From Aricia agestis (lineage: Eukaryota > Arthropoda > Insecta > Lepidoptera > Lycaenidae): 64,000 nt of DNA. Under the pieces are notes generated by a model that was not told the origin of the DNA, did not search any database, and saw only the letters and a program-made list of their open reading frames with translations. Positions 34,990 to 46,300 of the stretch are shown here, in pieces. The stretch lies in NCBI RefSeq assembly GCF_905147365.1, contig NC_056420.1, forward strand, positions 3,172,001 through 3,236,000. Direction: 5' to 3'. Within the stretch, counting starts at the first letter, position 1. Every line of letters starts with the position of its first letter. Position numbers and translations under genes: made by a program.

Positions 34990-36240
34990 TTATTGTTATT
35001 CTAAAATTAATTTTTGTTTGTAATTTGTAACTAGTTTATTCAGCTGTCAAGGTTGTCTTCCTGTTTGTGTAATTAATTATAATCCAAACAACTTTTAATT
35101 ATCTTTACCTGCTCATTTATGGGTCAGTTCATACAACATCATTAATTTGTTAATTGTTCTTATTTAGACTACCAAATTGACAGTTTCTTTACAATAATCT
35201 TGTACAAACGAATAGTGTCTCATTTTTGTTACTAAGGGCAAGTAAGACTACAAAAAGGTATTATAATGTAACCAGTTATCAACTATATGACTAATAGTCA
35301 AGCTAAGGCTTAGGTTGGCTTGTTTATTTATGGAAAATCTTTTTTTTTTGTTTGGCTACGCTACCATGTGTGCAATATGTGCAATGCACACAGACGCCAT
35401 CCTCTAGGGGCGCCAAATCGCCATCTCTAGGGGCGCCAAAACCAAGGACCAATAGCCTAAAGGGGCACCAAAATCCTTTTTTTGCACATGGGCGCTAGAA
35501 GCCCTTACGGGAGCCCTGTCGCCTACCATTCTTTTAAGTAATTATGGGTTCCAACTTTGCACCAAAATCATAATTTTCAAGTTTCACTGGGATAATGCAG
35601 GATAATAACCAATTTATTGTTATTATTATAAACCATTTATACTGTGTATGCAAAAGGTATCAGCATATGTGAGCTTGATCTTTTGCCAGTCAAAACTATT
35701 ACTATTAATCAAATAGGGTAGTGGATAAGCTGAAAGCTAAGCATTTGTAAATAATACCATCTAGCTATGCATAATAAGTAATTAATATTATGAAGACACT
35801 TAACCCATCAATCCCCAAGCGGCATCCGGCTGCCGCATAACAATTGAAAATCTATTGTGTCTGCGATACCCACGATGGATCATGGCTGTATTAACCACTT
35901 GGTTTCTGCATCAGAAATGTGCAGTACCCGCTGTGTCTAAACAGGCATTAATGTAACTTCTACAATCCTGGATATCCATAATAATATGGATGTCTTAATA
36001 TTACGCCAGTGTGTTAAGAGACCTTAATGTTCTAAAGATGGTCCATCGACGTTAGTCTGAACACAAAACAATAAAAGAAACCTACTAAAAAATATCCAAA
36101 CAAACAGCTAGATTACTTTATCTGCTTGGAAAGCAATTAATGACGACGAAATTGCTTATCTTTAACCTCATCACGCGTTTTTGGGGCCAATAAATAACGC
36201 GTAGGTATTTATAACGTCATGATTACCGGGAAAGATAAGA
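34990..36240. other. repeat-rich intergenic DNA without a recognised gene
   Basis: AT-rich; at about 35395-35465 a short motif (TCTAGGGGCGCCAAA) recurs two to three times in tandem. Nothing else could be assigned. Confidence 0.4.
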
Positions 36241-36494
36241 AGTAGATCTATTTTTTATTACTGAGTAAACAATTCGACGTAAGCCCTACATCGCAATGTG
36301 ACGATAATATACTCGATTATATTTGTAACAGAGACATTTAACATTTCTTTGTGAAATAATAAGAGAAAGAGATAAAAAGCATATTTAACGATTTTAATGA
36401 CTCGCTGAAGGCGCATTATTACATTTATGATACGGAAGTGTTTGGGATCTCGGGAGCGTACAGAAGTTACGATAAATCTTTGTACTTTAAATAC

Positions 36495-36563
36495 CTTTAA
36501 TCGGGTGAGGTGTCCGTTGCGAGCTGCATTATATATGTGATAGGCGGCTGTTTTGATATCCAT
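36495..36563 (-). CDS. candidate first coding exon of an ankyrin-repeat-like gene
   Basis: On the minus strand an ATG with a good context (AGAAGCAGTATGG) opens a 23-codon frame reading MDIKTAAYHIYNAARNGHLT then RLK, and meets a donor AAG/GTATTT in phase 0. The NAARNGHLxxLK pattern resembles the helix-turn of an ankyrin repeat. Upstream (to about 36760) the sequence is GC-richer and leader-like and carries TCAGT initiator matches. Beyond the donor the frame stays open to 36258 but loses protein character. No further exons are recognised to the left; they may be short, or beyond the window. The gene would run divergently from groucho, about 3.8 kb apart. Alternative: a chance frame. Confidence 0.4.
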
Positions 36564-36754
36564 ACTGCTTCTCTTGATACGAAAAAATGCACACGTTTCA
36601 CTTTATGAACAGCACTTTCTTCTGAGAATAATCATTTGAATGCACTGTCGCACTTTTTGTATCAAGCAAATATACGCAATTCAAAACACTCCAACACAAC
36701 ACTTGCTATCGAACAGCGATCGGCGAAACGACGTCCAACGGCAGCAGATGATTG

Positions 36755-36774
36755 ACTGACAGCACAGACTGACA
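36755..36774 (-). promoter_or_regulatory. candidate initiator pair for the minus-strand gene
   Basis: Two copies of the arthropod initiator core TCAGT on the minus strand (complement ACTGA at 36755-36759 and 36768-36772), about 195-210 nt upstream of the candidate ATG. No TATA box at the expected distance and no convincing DPE. Confidence 0.25.
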
Positions 36775-36929
36775 GATAAAACGATTTTCTGAACTGTCAA
36801 ATTAGGGTTGCCACGAATTCAAATAGTAATAATAATCTTTATTTAAAACTTTTAGCATCTGTTACATTGTGTTGTTATTATAATAAAATACTCTGTGGTT
36901 GTTATTGTTTAATTGTTATTGAGGTTGTT

Positions 36930-37480
36930 ACAATGATGGAAAACTCAAAGCAGATATGTTACTACCGCGCGTGTTGTGAAGATTCAAATATATGGCCCGT
37001 CTGTTGTTTAGTCTGTATCGAGCGCAGTCACGAACGCGCTGCGTCTTGTCTTACTCTTACCTAAATAACTTGAAAATGACGTCGTGCGTGTATCGAAAAT
37101 GTACCAATTATGACTCGAAAGTAAACAAAACACATGGAATCTCTTACCGCATTTGTCTTGATTGCAATAAATGGCTCGATTATTTACATTTTCAATTATT
37201 TTTTCGAACAATCTGGAAAAATCGGATTTGGGTCATAGCTCAGGCGCAGCATAGCAATATGATATAGGGACTAATATTGCTATACTGTGGCTCAGGTGAA
37301 GAAAGAGACAGCGATACGATTCGACGTTTAAAAATAGAACTGTCTCTTTTATGTAAATGGTTTTTCGTATCTTTTGTTTCACTTATCTGTCAAATTTGTC
37401 AATGTTTGCAATTTTGAATTTGAAAATTGTTCGGAAGAGATTTAAGCCGGAAAATAGTATGGACGTAACATATCGTAGGT
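36930..37480 (+). mobile_element. element carrying a THAP-like fragment, right copy
   Basis: Inverted homologue of 31094-31583, about 5.3 kb away. Contains an extra insertion near 37248-37291 (GCATAGCAATATGATATAGG ... TTGCTATACTGTGG) with a repeated GCTCAGG on both sides. Confidence 0.5.
37076..37267 (+). pseudogene. THAP-domain-like fragment, right copy
   Basis: Reads MTSCVYRKCTNYDSKVNKTH then GISYRI and about 37 more residues to a stop at the insertion. C-x4-C with a following GISYR block fits the start of a THAP domain better than the left copy does. The frame upstream is shifted against the left copy, so it is decayed. Same element family as at 31236. Confidence 0.4.
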
Positions 37481-38231
37481 ATAAGGCCCGATTCGACCAA
37501 ATTGGAAGTTACACATGTATAATATTATGCATTTTACCAAGTTACTCAAAGAGTATAGCCCAATGGTATAGCCGTGTTCGTTTCATTTTTTCGCAGTTTA
37601 GCAGCTGACTGTCAACTTCATAATGGAGTGTCATGTTCTAATAATTTCCGTCAGATTTTAGAACATGACACTCACATTGACACTAATTTTTAACTTTGCG
37701 CATGCGCAATGTAGATTGAAAAACGAAACGAACACGACTTAAGAAATAAAATGTCAATTATAATTTATAGTTCACAATGACACCGACCGACCGTGACAGT
37801 TGACACCCTGTTGTGCAACTATTCTCAGTTTAAGCAAAAATTCGTAATATTTACTCCACCAAAATAGCCCGTGTAAATATTTACTCCCGTGTAATTACCT
37901 CATTCTTGGATTAGAAGTTGGAAAACCGCAAAACCAGCTTGCTCTTAGATCAGGAAACAGTTATACTCGAGTAAAATTTTACTCCAGTTTATTATACTTA
38001 GTAGAATATCATTGATAAAAGTCATATTTTACTCCAAAATTATAAAATCAATTTTGGTGTACTTTGACAGCTCGGGAGTGTTTCTCTATTCCGATAGGTA
38101 TATTAACTTTACGACAAGTACCAGCTGATGATAATTGATAACATGGCCTAAGATACCCACAGAACGACCTTCACCGAGCTGGTTAATGGCAAGTTAATGG
38201 ATGAAAAGTATTTTATATTCAACTACGTATA

Positions 38232-38352
38232 GTCTGTCAAAAAAGTGGCAACATCGTAGTGTCATCCCCTTTTTTTAGATTGATTTGAAAGGGATGACAT
38301 TACGATGTTGCCACTTTTTAATTTCTTCAATTTCTTGACAGACTATAATATA
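38232..38352. mobile_element. palindromic MITE 'GTGGCAACATCGTAGTGTCATCC', copy 1
   Basis: AAGTGGCAACATCGTAGTGT and its complement ACATTACGATGTTGCCACTT, with TAGTCTGTCA and TTGACAGACTA at the ends. A second copy lies in groucho intron 17. Confidence 0.75.
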
Positions 38353-38622
38353 GTCCATCAAGAAAGTCATGACAGGCGGGATTTTTTTAAATTAAATAAA
38401 AAACGTTCACTGTGAAAGTACAAAGAAAAAAATACACCTTTTTAGGGCGTTTGTGCACTACACGGAATTTTACCGTCCGGCGTTCATATTTACGTTTGCC
38501 ATATGAATAAGCTAGGAAATCGAGATGCCGCGCCGGATAGCAAAATTCCGTGAAGTGCACAAGCGCCCTTACACGTGATATTTAGAAAATTTTCCCGCCT
38601 GTCATGACTTTCTTGACTATAT
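38353..38622. mobile_element. palindromic MITE with second nested hairpin
   Basis: GAAAGTCATGACAGGCGGGA pairs with TCCCGCCTGTCATGACTTTC at the ends. Inside, AGGGCGTTTGTGCACTACAC pairs with GTGAAGTGCACAAGCGCCCT (about 38443-38571). It begins within a few bases of the previous element. Confidence 0.75.
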
Positions 38623-38636
38623 AAATTAATATACTA

Positions 38637-39763
38637 GGCCGTGTTCGTCGGCGTAATTTCTAGCGCATTCGCTGCAAAACCTAGGCCGTGTTCGTCGGCG
38701 TAATTTTTAGCGCATTCGCTGCAAAACCTAGTTATTGCGCATGTCCAAATCATGTCATGCCATGGCAACGACAACTGTTTACGACTTGACATTTAACCCA
38801 ATTGCAATTTGTTGGTGGCGTTGCAATGAACAAACCAGTGGGAGCCATGCTTCGGCACGAATGGGCCGGCTCGACCGGAGAAATACCACGCTCTCACAGA
38901 AAACCGGCGTGAAACAGCGCTTGCGCTGTGTTTCACCGAGTGAGTGAGTTTAACGGAGGCCCAATCCCCTACCCTATTCCCTTCCCCTATTCCTTTCCCT
39001 TCCCATCCCTACCCTCCCCTGTTACCCTATTCCCTCTTAAAAGGCCGGCAACGCACCTGCATCTCTTCTGATGCTACGAGTGTCCATGGGTGACGGAAGC
39101 TATTTTCCATCAGGTGACCCGTTTGCTCGTTTGCCCTCTTATTTCATAAAAAAAAAACAATTAAATTTTTAAATTTTTCCAAGTAAAATAATCAAACACT
39201 ATCATAGTGTTAAATAAATTATTTGTGCGGCTGAGACAATTTAGGCTTATGTATTTATGTTTAGCTTTTATTATTTTAATCATCTATAAACAATTAAGAC
39301 GTTGTTTACGACTTGACCAGCAACTTGTTATGGCGTTGCCGTGACATCTTTTGGACATGCGCAATAAAAGGTTTGTCCAAAAATACGCCGACGAACACGG
39401 CCCTAGTTATTGCGCATGTCCAAATCATGTCATGCCATGGCAACGACAACTGTTTACGACTTGACATTTATCCGATTTGAATAATATTAAAAATCGATAA
39501 TTTCCTCCACTAAATTTTCCAAGTAATCTATATCCATATTTTCTATAATAAAAAAATCAAACACTAATAAAGTGTTAAATAAATTATTTTTGTCAATTTA
39601 GGCTTATGTATTTATGTTTAGCTTTTATTATTTTAATAATGTATAAACAATTAATACGTTGTTTAAGACTTGACCAGCAACTTGTTATGGCGTTGCCATG
39701 ACATTTTTGGACATGCGCAATAAAAGGTTTGTCCAAAAATACGCCAACGACCACGGCCCTAGT
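38637..39763. mobile_element. MITE dimer with nested SINE, 'GGCCGTGTTCGTCGGCGTA' family
   Basis: GGCCGTGTTCGTCGGCGTAA occurs at 38637 and again at 38684 (47-bp tandem duplication of the left end), and TACGCCGACGAACACGGCC closes the first unit near 39402. A second unit follows at once, starting from the internal block TAGTTATTGCGCATGTCCAA and ending ACGCCAACGACCACGGCC at 39763, so it lacks its left terminus. Blocks such as CATGCCATGGCAACGACAAC are common to both. S1 copy 9 is inserted in the first unit only. Confidence 0.7.
38838..39157 (+). mobile_element. SINE-like element S1, copy 9
   Basis: GTGGGAGCCATGCTTCGGCA to a nine-base A-tail, nested in the MITE dimer. Confidence 0.85.
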
Positions 39764-39767
39764 CAAA

Positions 39768-40329
39768 AAAAAGTATTATCTTAGTCTATGGCAAATCTGT
39801 GCTTCATTGCCATAATGCCGCGGCCGCACATGCGTAGTGCTTCGTGCTTAGTTCACGAAACTTCGTACGATAGACGCAGGTGCGGCCCGGGCATAACTAA
39901 TTTCTGATGTGGTTGCACTCTGTGGTATGCTCTGTGGCATTTGTTTGACAAGTGAAGTTTGAGCGGTGCCGAACTCCGAAGCGACGAAGTCAGCACTCAG
40001 CGAATTACCAAGTGAAGTTAGAAAATCGGAAATTGCAGCGTGGATTTTTAACTGTTGCATTTATTGTTTTTCACAAAAATAGTATCACTATTGAATTATT
40101 TTGTTATGTATTTGTGTAATAACTACAAATGGTTTCATTATGACTGATTATTTCCATGTTTTCGAACAAAGTTTGTGCCTATCATTGTCTGTAACGTTCA
40201 CTTACGCGACAAGTGCATCATAGCGAAACCTATACATTATTTAGGAAAATGATCTCGTATGTGTCCAAAATTCATGGATCAAAAGAGATATATATTTGAT
40301 TTTGTGTTAAATTTGTAAGAACACTTATC
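39768..40329 (+). promoter_or_regulatory. presumed groucho promoter and 5'UTR
   Basis: Repeat-poor, GC-richer sequence (about 39815-40040) followed by AT-rich leader up to the start codon. It lies between the MITE dimer and the first coding exon. No TATA box is evident and I could not fix a start site. A 5' non-coding exon is not excluded. Confidence 0.4.
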
Positions 40330-40371
40330 ATGTATCCTACACAAGCTAGGCATCCGGCCGCCGCCGTTCGG
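40330..40371 (+). CDS. gro: groucho exon 1
   Basis: Residues 1-14, [14 protein letters not shown]. The start matches the conserved MYP..RHPAA opening of the family. Donor CGG/GTAAGT, phase 0; intron 1 is only 85 nt. Confidence 0.92.
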
Positions 40372-43300
40372 GTAAGTTTTTTTTAATTTACTAATTGGCC
40401 ATTGAAATGTTTAAGGATAAGTTTGCAAGTATTTCACTAATGTACCACTATTTTAGGGACCCCAACCGTCCTCTGGGCCGATAAAGTTTACAATCGCCGA
40501 TACTTTAGAACGTATAAAGGAAGAATTTAATTTTTTACAAGCACAGTATCACTCGTAAGTATTTTTTATGTATTTGCACCTATCTTTATTGGTAAGAAAA
40601 TAACGGATATTATTACATGTCCCAAAAATTCTAAAGTCTACATGTCGCTGTGTAGATTTCTTAAAGTATTAGATGCTAGCTAATTATTGTGACCTCAAAA
40701 ACTACTTTCTCTTCATAGAATTTAGTAGTCAAAAAACTGCGTGTATTAAAAAAAAGAAAACAGTTTTCATCCACATTATAAATGCATGATTTATAATGTG
40801 GATGAAAAAAGTCATACCAAATCATAATATTGTGTTTAAATTAGCATGATGAGAGCAGATGACCATTTGTTTTAAGTACTTCAAGAAAAGGGATGGTGCT
40901 GCAACCTAGTCCATTCTGTATTAGTTTTAGTAGACTACTTACATAAGATAAAACAATAGAATTTCATTTTATGTTGTCCCACTTATATATAATTTTATTT
41001 GCATCATTGTCTCACACGGAGCTCATACAAAGAGGAGCTGGCCTAAGCAACTTTGCACTGCGATTTTCAACTAGGTCCTGACGTCATCATTGTGGGTGGG
41101 GCTTAAGTCAGTACACTTTCAGCGTTTGTCAGGTGCACACGTAACGAGACTCTCAAATTATGTTTTCTGCGTATTTAACAAGGAAAGGATGAAGTATTGT
41201 GTTTTACAATGTCGAAAACACTCAGACAGACGTTCTGATAATATAAATACCATCACATTTCATTTGGAAATAATTTTAAATGTAATTTAAATATAAAAGT
41301 TCTAGAACATTTCAGCTTTCAGCGTTAATTATACTACTTGACACTAGGTGGCCAAACTTTTGAAAGATAATACAGACTTAATGCTTAAAATTTTGCATAA
41401 GTTTATTACAATAATCATACTTGAATGCTGAAAACCGTTATACACTTAGTCATAAACACATTTAATAGCTAAAACCGTGATTATATAGCTTTTATTATTT
41501 TATTACTTATAAACCGCCATCTGTCGTCACTTATGATAACTATTTGAAACATAAAAAATATCCAGGGCCGTAGTACGTCCCATAATATTCAAGACAAAAA
41601 AACATCTAGTGTAAGATAGTTGAACTACGTAGTAACATCAACATCGACCTAAGCTAGTAGTTTTGCTTTTAGCCGATAGATGAAATATTGAGAAGTGGGC
41701 GGAGCTTGACACCCCCTTACCCCGCAAATTGTCACGTGTCGTTTCATAAGGAAACTTGATTACAATACCTCCTCTTAGTATTAGCTCCGTGTTGTCTCAT
41801 CTAAAATTAACTTTCTCTGGTAGGTTTTTCCCTCTTGGGATAGAAGAAGGAAAACCTACTAAAGAAAATTACCATGCCACGGATGGAACCTTCTAAGAGA
41901 AACCCTGTTTCAAGTTACCATTTTTTAAACTAACAGAGTACCCAATTTTTTTTGCAGATTAAAGTTAGAATGCGAGAAACTGGCGAGCGAGAAAACAGAA
42001 ATGCAAAGGCATTATGTTATGGTAATTACTTTCTGTTCATTTTCTTTCACACTACAATTACAAGTGTAGTTCTACTCTAGTTCTTCCCTATAAAAGTATT
42101 TTCAATGTTTTTGTTTCTTAAAAAACTGTTGATAAAGCGAAGTTGTTTCTATTCTGATTGTGATTGATAATTTTGTTTGCAATTTTTCTATATTTTATGC
42201 ATAGTTATAACTGTTCTACTTTTTACTGGCTAGTGGCTATTTTATGCTAAATGCTGCTTATAAAAAAAAACCTTGCTACAGCCAAGTTAATTGAACAGTT
42301 GTTTAAAAAGTTAATATTCTATTTTCAAAATAGTAATTCATGATTTTTTCTATTGCAGTATTACGAAATGTCTTATGGACTAAATGTTGAAATGCACAAA
42401 CAGGTGAGTCATAATTTTACTATGTTGAAACAACTATAAAATTATTTTTATTACATTTATGTTAATTACACAGATGTCTAGAAAACTTTAAACTTGTAAG
42501 CAAGCAAATATTTTTGTAATATCAGTTATTTTTATAAGAATGTATAAAATTCAGTAAATAAATTTACTTAATTATATACATTCTTTTTTAGGATTCCGTA
42601 CCCAAAGGGTAAAAACGGGACCCTATTACTAAGATGTCTGTCCATCTGTCTGTCTGTCTGTAGGTCTCCAGGCTGTAACTCAAGAACCGCTATAGCGAAA
42701 CTTCTGAAAATTGCACAGATTGTGTATATCTGTTGCCGCTATTACAACAAATACTAAAAACAAAATAAATTAAATATTTAAGGGGGCTTTAATTTTTGCT
42801 CGATATCAATAACTGCAACATGTGTAGGCACTTGAAATATTCACGAAATACTCAGTTGTATTTTTATCACTCAAGCCTCATGGAGACCTAGTAGGTTAAG
42901 CCCCAATTTCACCAACTGTTAGTGTTAACAGCTTGTTAAAATGTCAAGTCTTCTCTTTCATTCATAAGAAAAATGAAAGAGGTAACGTGATACTAATTCG
43001 AGCGTTAACTTTAACAGTTGTTGGTGAAATTGGGGCTAAATCTAGGTTTTCTACATTAGGTAAAAGTGATAAAAAAAAAAAGCGTTTTTTATTTTAGCGG
43101 TGGGTTCAGAAATGCAGCCATTTTAAAGCTATGATAAAGAAAATATATTCAGAAAATTACTTATTTAGGTGAATTATAACAACATTTTAGACAACAAGGA
43201 CTAAGTTTAGTGCAACATAAAATATCTGCGAAGTTTAGTTAGGAACATATGAAGCTTTATTTTTTATATTTTAAAATGTCTTTGTATGGAAGCTTCTTTG

Positions 43301-46300
43301 GGGTATACAAACATATCACATACATACATATCTTAATTTGACAGATCTGATGACATTTCAATATTCAAAAATATATTTTTTCAACCCACCCTGTGAGAAA
43401 TCTGATTTCTATACCATGATAACTAGACACATCACACATGTCGGAACTCGGAAGCCTATACAAGTTTAAACTCGAACGCTTTAAACACTCAAGCTTGTCG
43501 CGAGATCCCCTCTTCTCCTCCCTAACTATAACTTGACTTTTTGTCTCAATTTGAGAGTGACCTTTGTATTGAGGAATGCTGCCAAACATTTGTGCAAGTA
43601 AAAGATAAACTTTTTTTTCAGACGGAGATAGCAAAGAGGTTGAGTGCAATTATCGGTCAAGTGTTGCCGTTTCTTGCTCAAGAGCACCAGCAACAGGTGG
43701 CGTCTGCCGTTGAGAGAGCTAAGCAGGTCACTATGTCTGAACTTAATGCAATTATAGGGGTAAGTTGATGCTTTGTTTCAGTCAGAAGCAAGGTGGTGGT
43801 ATCTGACAGTATCAACTAACTTATGCTTAAATAGTAAATGCCTAGCCCCTGATCAGTTTATCTAAAAACTAAATTTCAATTTAATGTTGCAACACTGAAA
43901 AAATTTCTGCCATTTGTCTACTTTTTTATTTTTGGCCCAGGAAAATTTTAGATTTATTAGAAACAAACATGAACTATGGTATTTACTTTTTATTCATATA
44001 GTACTACCCTTTATAATAACATAAAAATATAAGCAAATAATAAACCACATATAAAAGTAGTATTTGTGTATGTTTGTATTGAAACAATTCATAATCATAT
44101 TATAACAAAATATGTCAAAAAGTTTGAATATTGGCAATTGAGAAGAAAGTTAGATGACATTCTTTTTTTTTTAATTTTGTTGTTGCGTATTTAAATATGG
44201 AATACTTTGATGTTGTTTGCAGCAACAGCAGCAACAAGGCCTGCAACAACTTCTTGTAAGTCAAAGGAAAATGTAGTTTTATATGTTTGTGATTAACATT
44301 CTGTAGTTTAGTTACTGCACTGGTTTTAATATTGTCACAATGAAATTTGACACAAGTTTTTGTTTTAAAGTGTATGATTATTATTGATTCTGATTGTATG
44401 TGTCTGTCAGTTATGATATAGTATACTGGCAATAACTTTATAATAATTTTTAATCTATTTAAATGAACAAATAATATCGACATTATTGTTGTAAATATAT
44501 ATTTTTTACTTTATACTTAACTTTATAATAAGGGACATTTGGATATGCACCCCGCATAAGGTTTATAACATTATAAATCTTATTGTTTTAGCAATAAGGC
44601 TATTTTGCTTTAAACCTTAGATCTGCAGGGCTAAAATGGTCACTTTGGAGAATCATATTATGAATCATAATATGATTCTTTTTTTTTTAAATCGGAAAAT
44701 AGTCACTCTGCTTGCAATTCATGTCTAGTAATTTGTACTAATTTGACATTCGTCAATTCGACAGTTTTGACAATTCATTTGCAAAATTATTGAGAGGAAT
44801 TGCTAAATGTGACAATTTTAGCCCCACTGTATCCCGTATTGTCCCCTACAAGTTTGTTAAACTTAGCACCATACTAACCTTTTTCTTAAACTATACTTAA
44901 TTATTTATACTAAATTCGTTATAATTAATAAGAAAGTGTGTCTGCCTGTCTGTTACGACTTCACTTCTAAACCGTTGAACCTATTTTGCTGAAATTTTGT
45001 ATGGATATACTTTGCGTCCTGGGAAAGGAAATAGGATAATTCTTATCCCGGAAAAATGTACGGTTCCTATGCGATAATCTAATTTTGGCGTTATCTAGTC
45101 TAATATAATAGAAGGACAATGGGGCTAGATGGGTTCGTCTATAGACAGGTCTCACATAACGAGTTGGTGGATTCCAGATAACTTTTATTGTAACAAGATA
45201 ATTTGATTTTTTTTTAATAAAAACAAAAAAAAAGGCTGAATTTCTTTCTTTTCGACGACCAGACTTTAGAAAGTAGTTCAGTACGATCAATGAACTTTGA
45301 AGGTACTTTTTAAGGAGGTGGTGAAAGTGAATTTCCACCTTATAGATAAGAACAAAACTTTGCTTTACGCACTATTAATTACAACGGCTTAAACACAGTT
45401 TCTGATAAAACTTTTAATGTGAGAAGCAGGGCTAAGTTTATAAGTAATTTTGATGTTATTCGCATGCAATGCTACCCGCATGCCGTTAATGTGTACGCAA
45501 ACATATACTAAAGAAAACTAAGTTGTTAGTACTTATAATCTTTGTTTTGGTGCAGTTATTATATAAGAAAGTTAGTTAAACCACAAAGTCTGTGCCACCA
45601 AATCATTATCTTTAAGCAAAAAAACATCTGAGCCGCTGTAGCACAACCAGCATCTAAGGGTCAATTTATACTAGCGCAGAGTCGAAGCGAAGCGAATTCC
45701 CAAAAACTGAACACAGAAAATGCAACCTTAACTCCAGAGCGTAACGCATACATTCAATCAGCGTTGGTCGGGCGCATCGACGCGAATTCGCGCGGATGCA
45801 CGCGCCTTTTTAAATTCTCAGAAGTAATACACGTTAAGAGAATTCCACACCGCCGTTTTTACATACAAACGCTGTCCCCTGTTTCCTCCCTGGATAATTC
45901 CGGTAGAGTTATGATTTTTTTCCTGAATATCTATGGCCACTATTGACATGTCCCTATGTTTTCTTTTTTTTCATAATTTTATAATTAAAAAGATAAGAAC
46001 GTCCAAAAACCCAAAAAAAAAATGGCAAGATTTTCCTCTGTTCAAACACCCAGAGAACAAAACTGGCTAGATTATACAAAAAATATAAAACATAGGAAAA
46101 CAGCTCAAGCCTTGCTTTAATTCTTAATGAAAAAAATACTTAAATCGGTTAAGTTTTGGAGAAGGAATCAGCGGACAACGAATCGAAGATTTGCTGTTCC
46201 TTTATTAGGACTTTTGTCGTGTTGTCTCTATCGCGCTCTGCGGTGGGAGACTTGAGATTGGTGAGACAGCAATACATTTTCAAATACCTATTTTCAATTT

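Noticed and set aside
43365..43649. Minus-strand 94-residue frame
   Set aside because: Antisense overlap of groucho intron 4 and exon 5.
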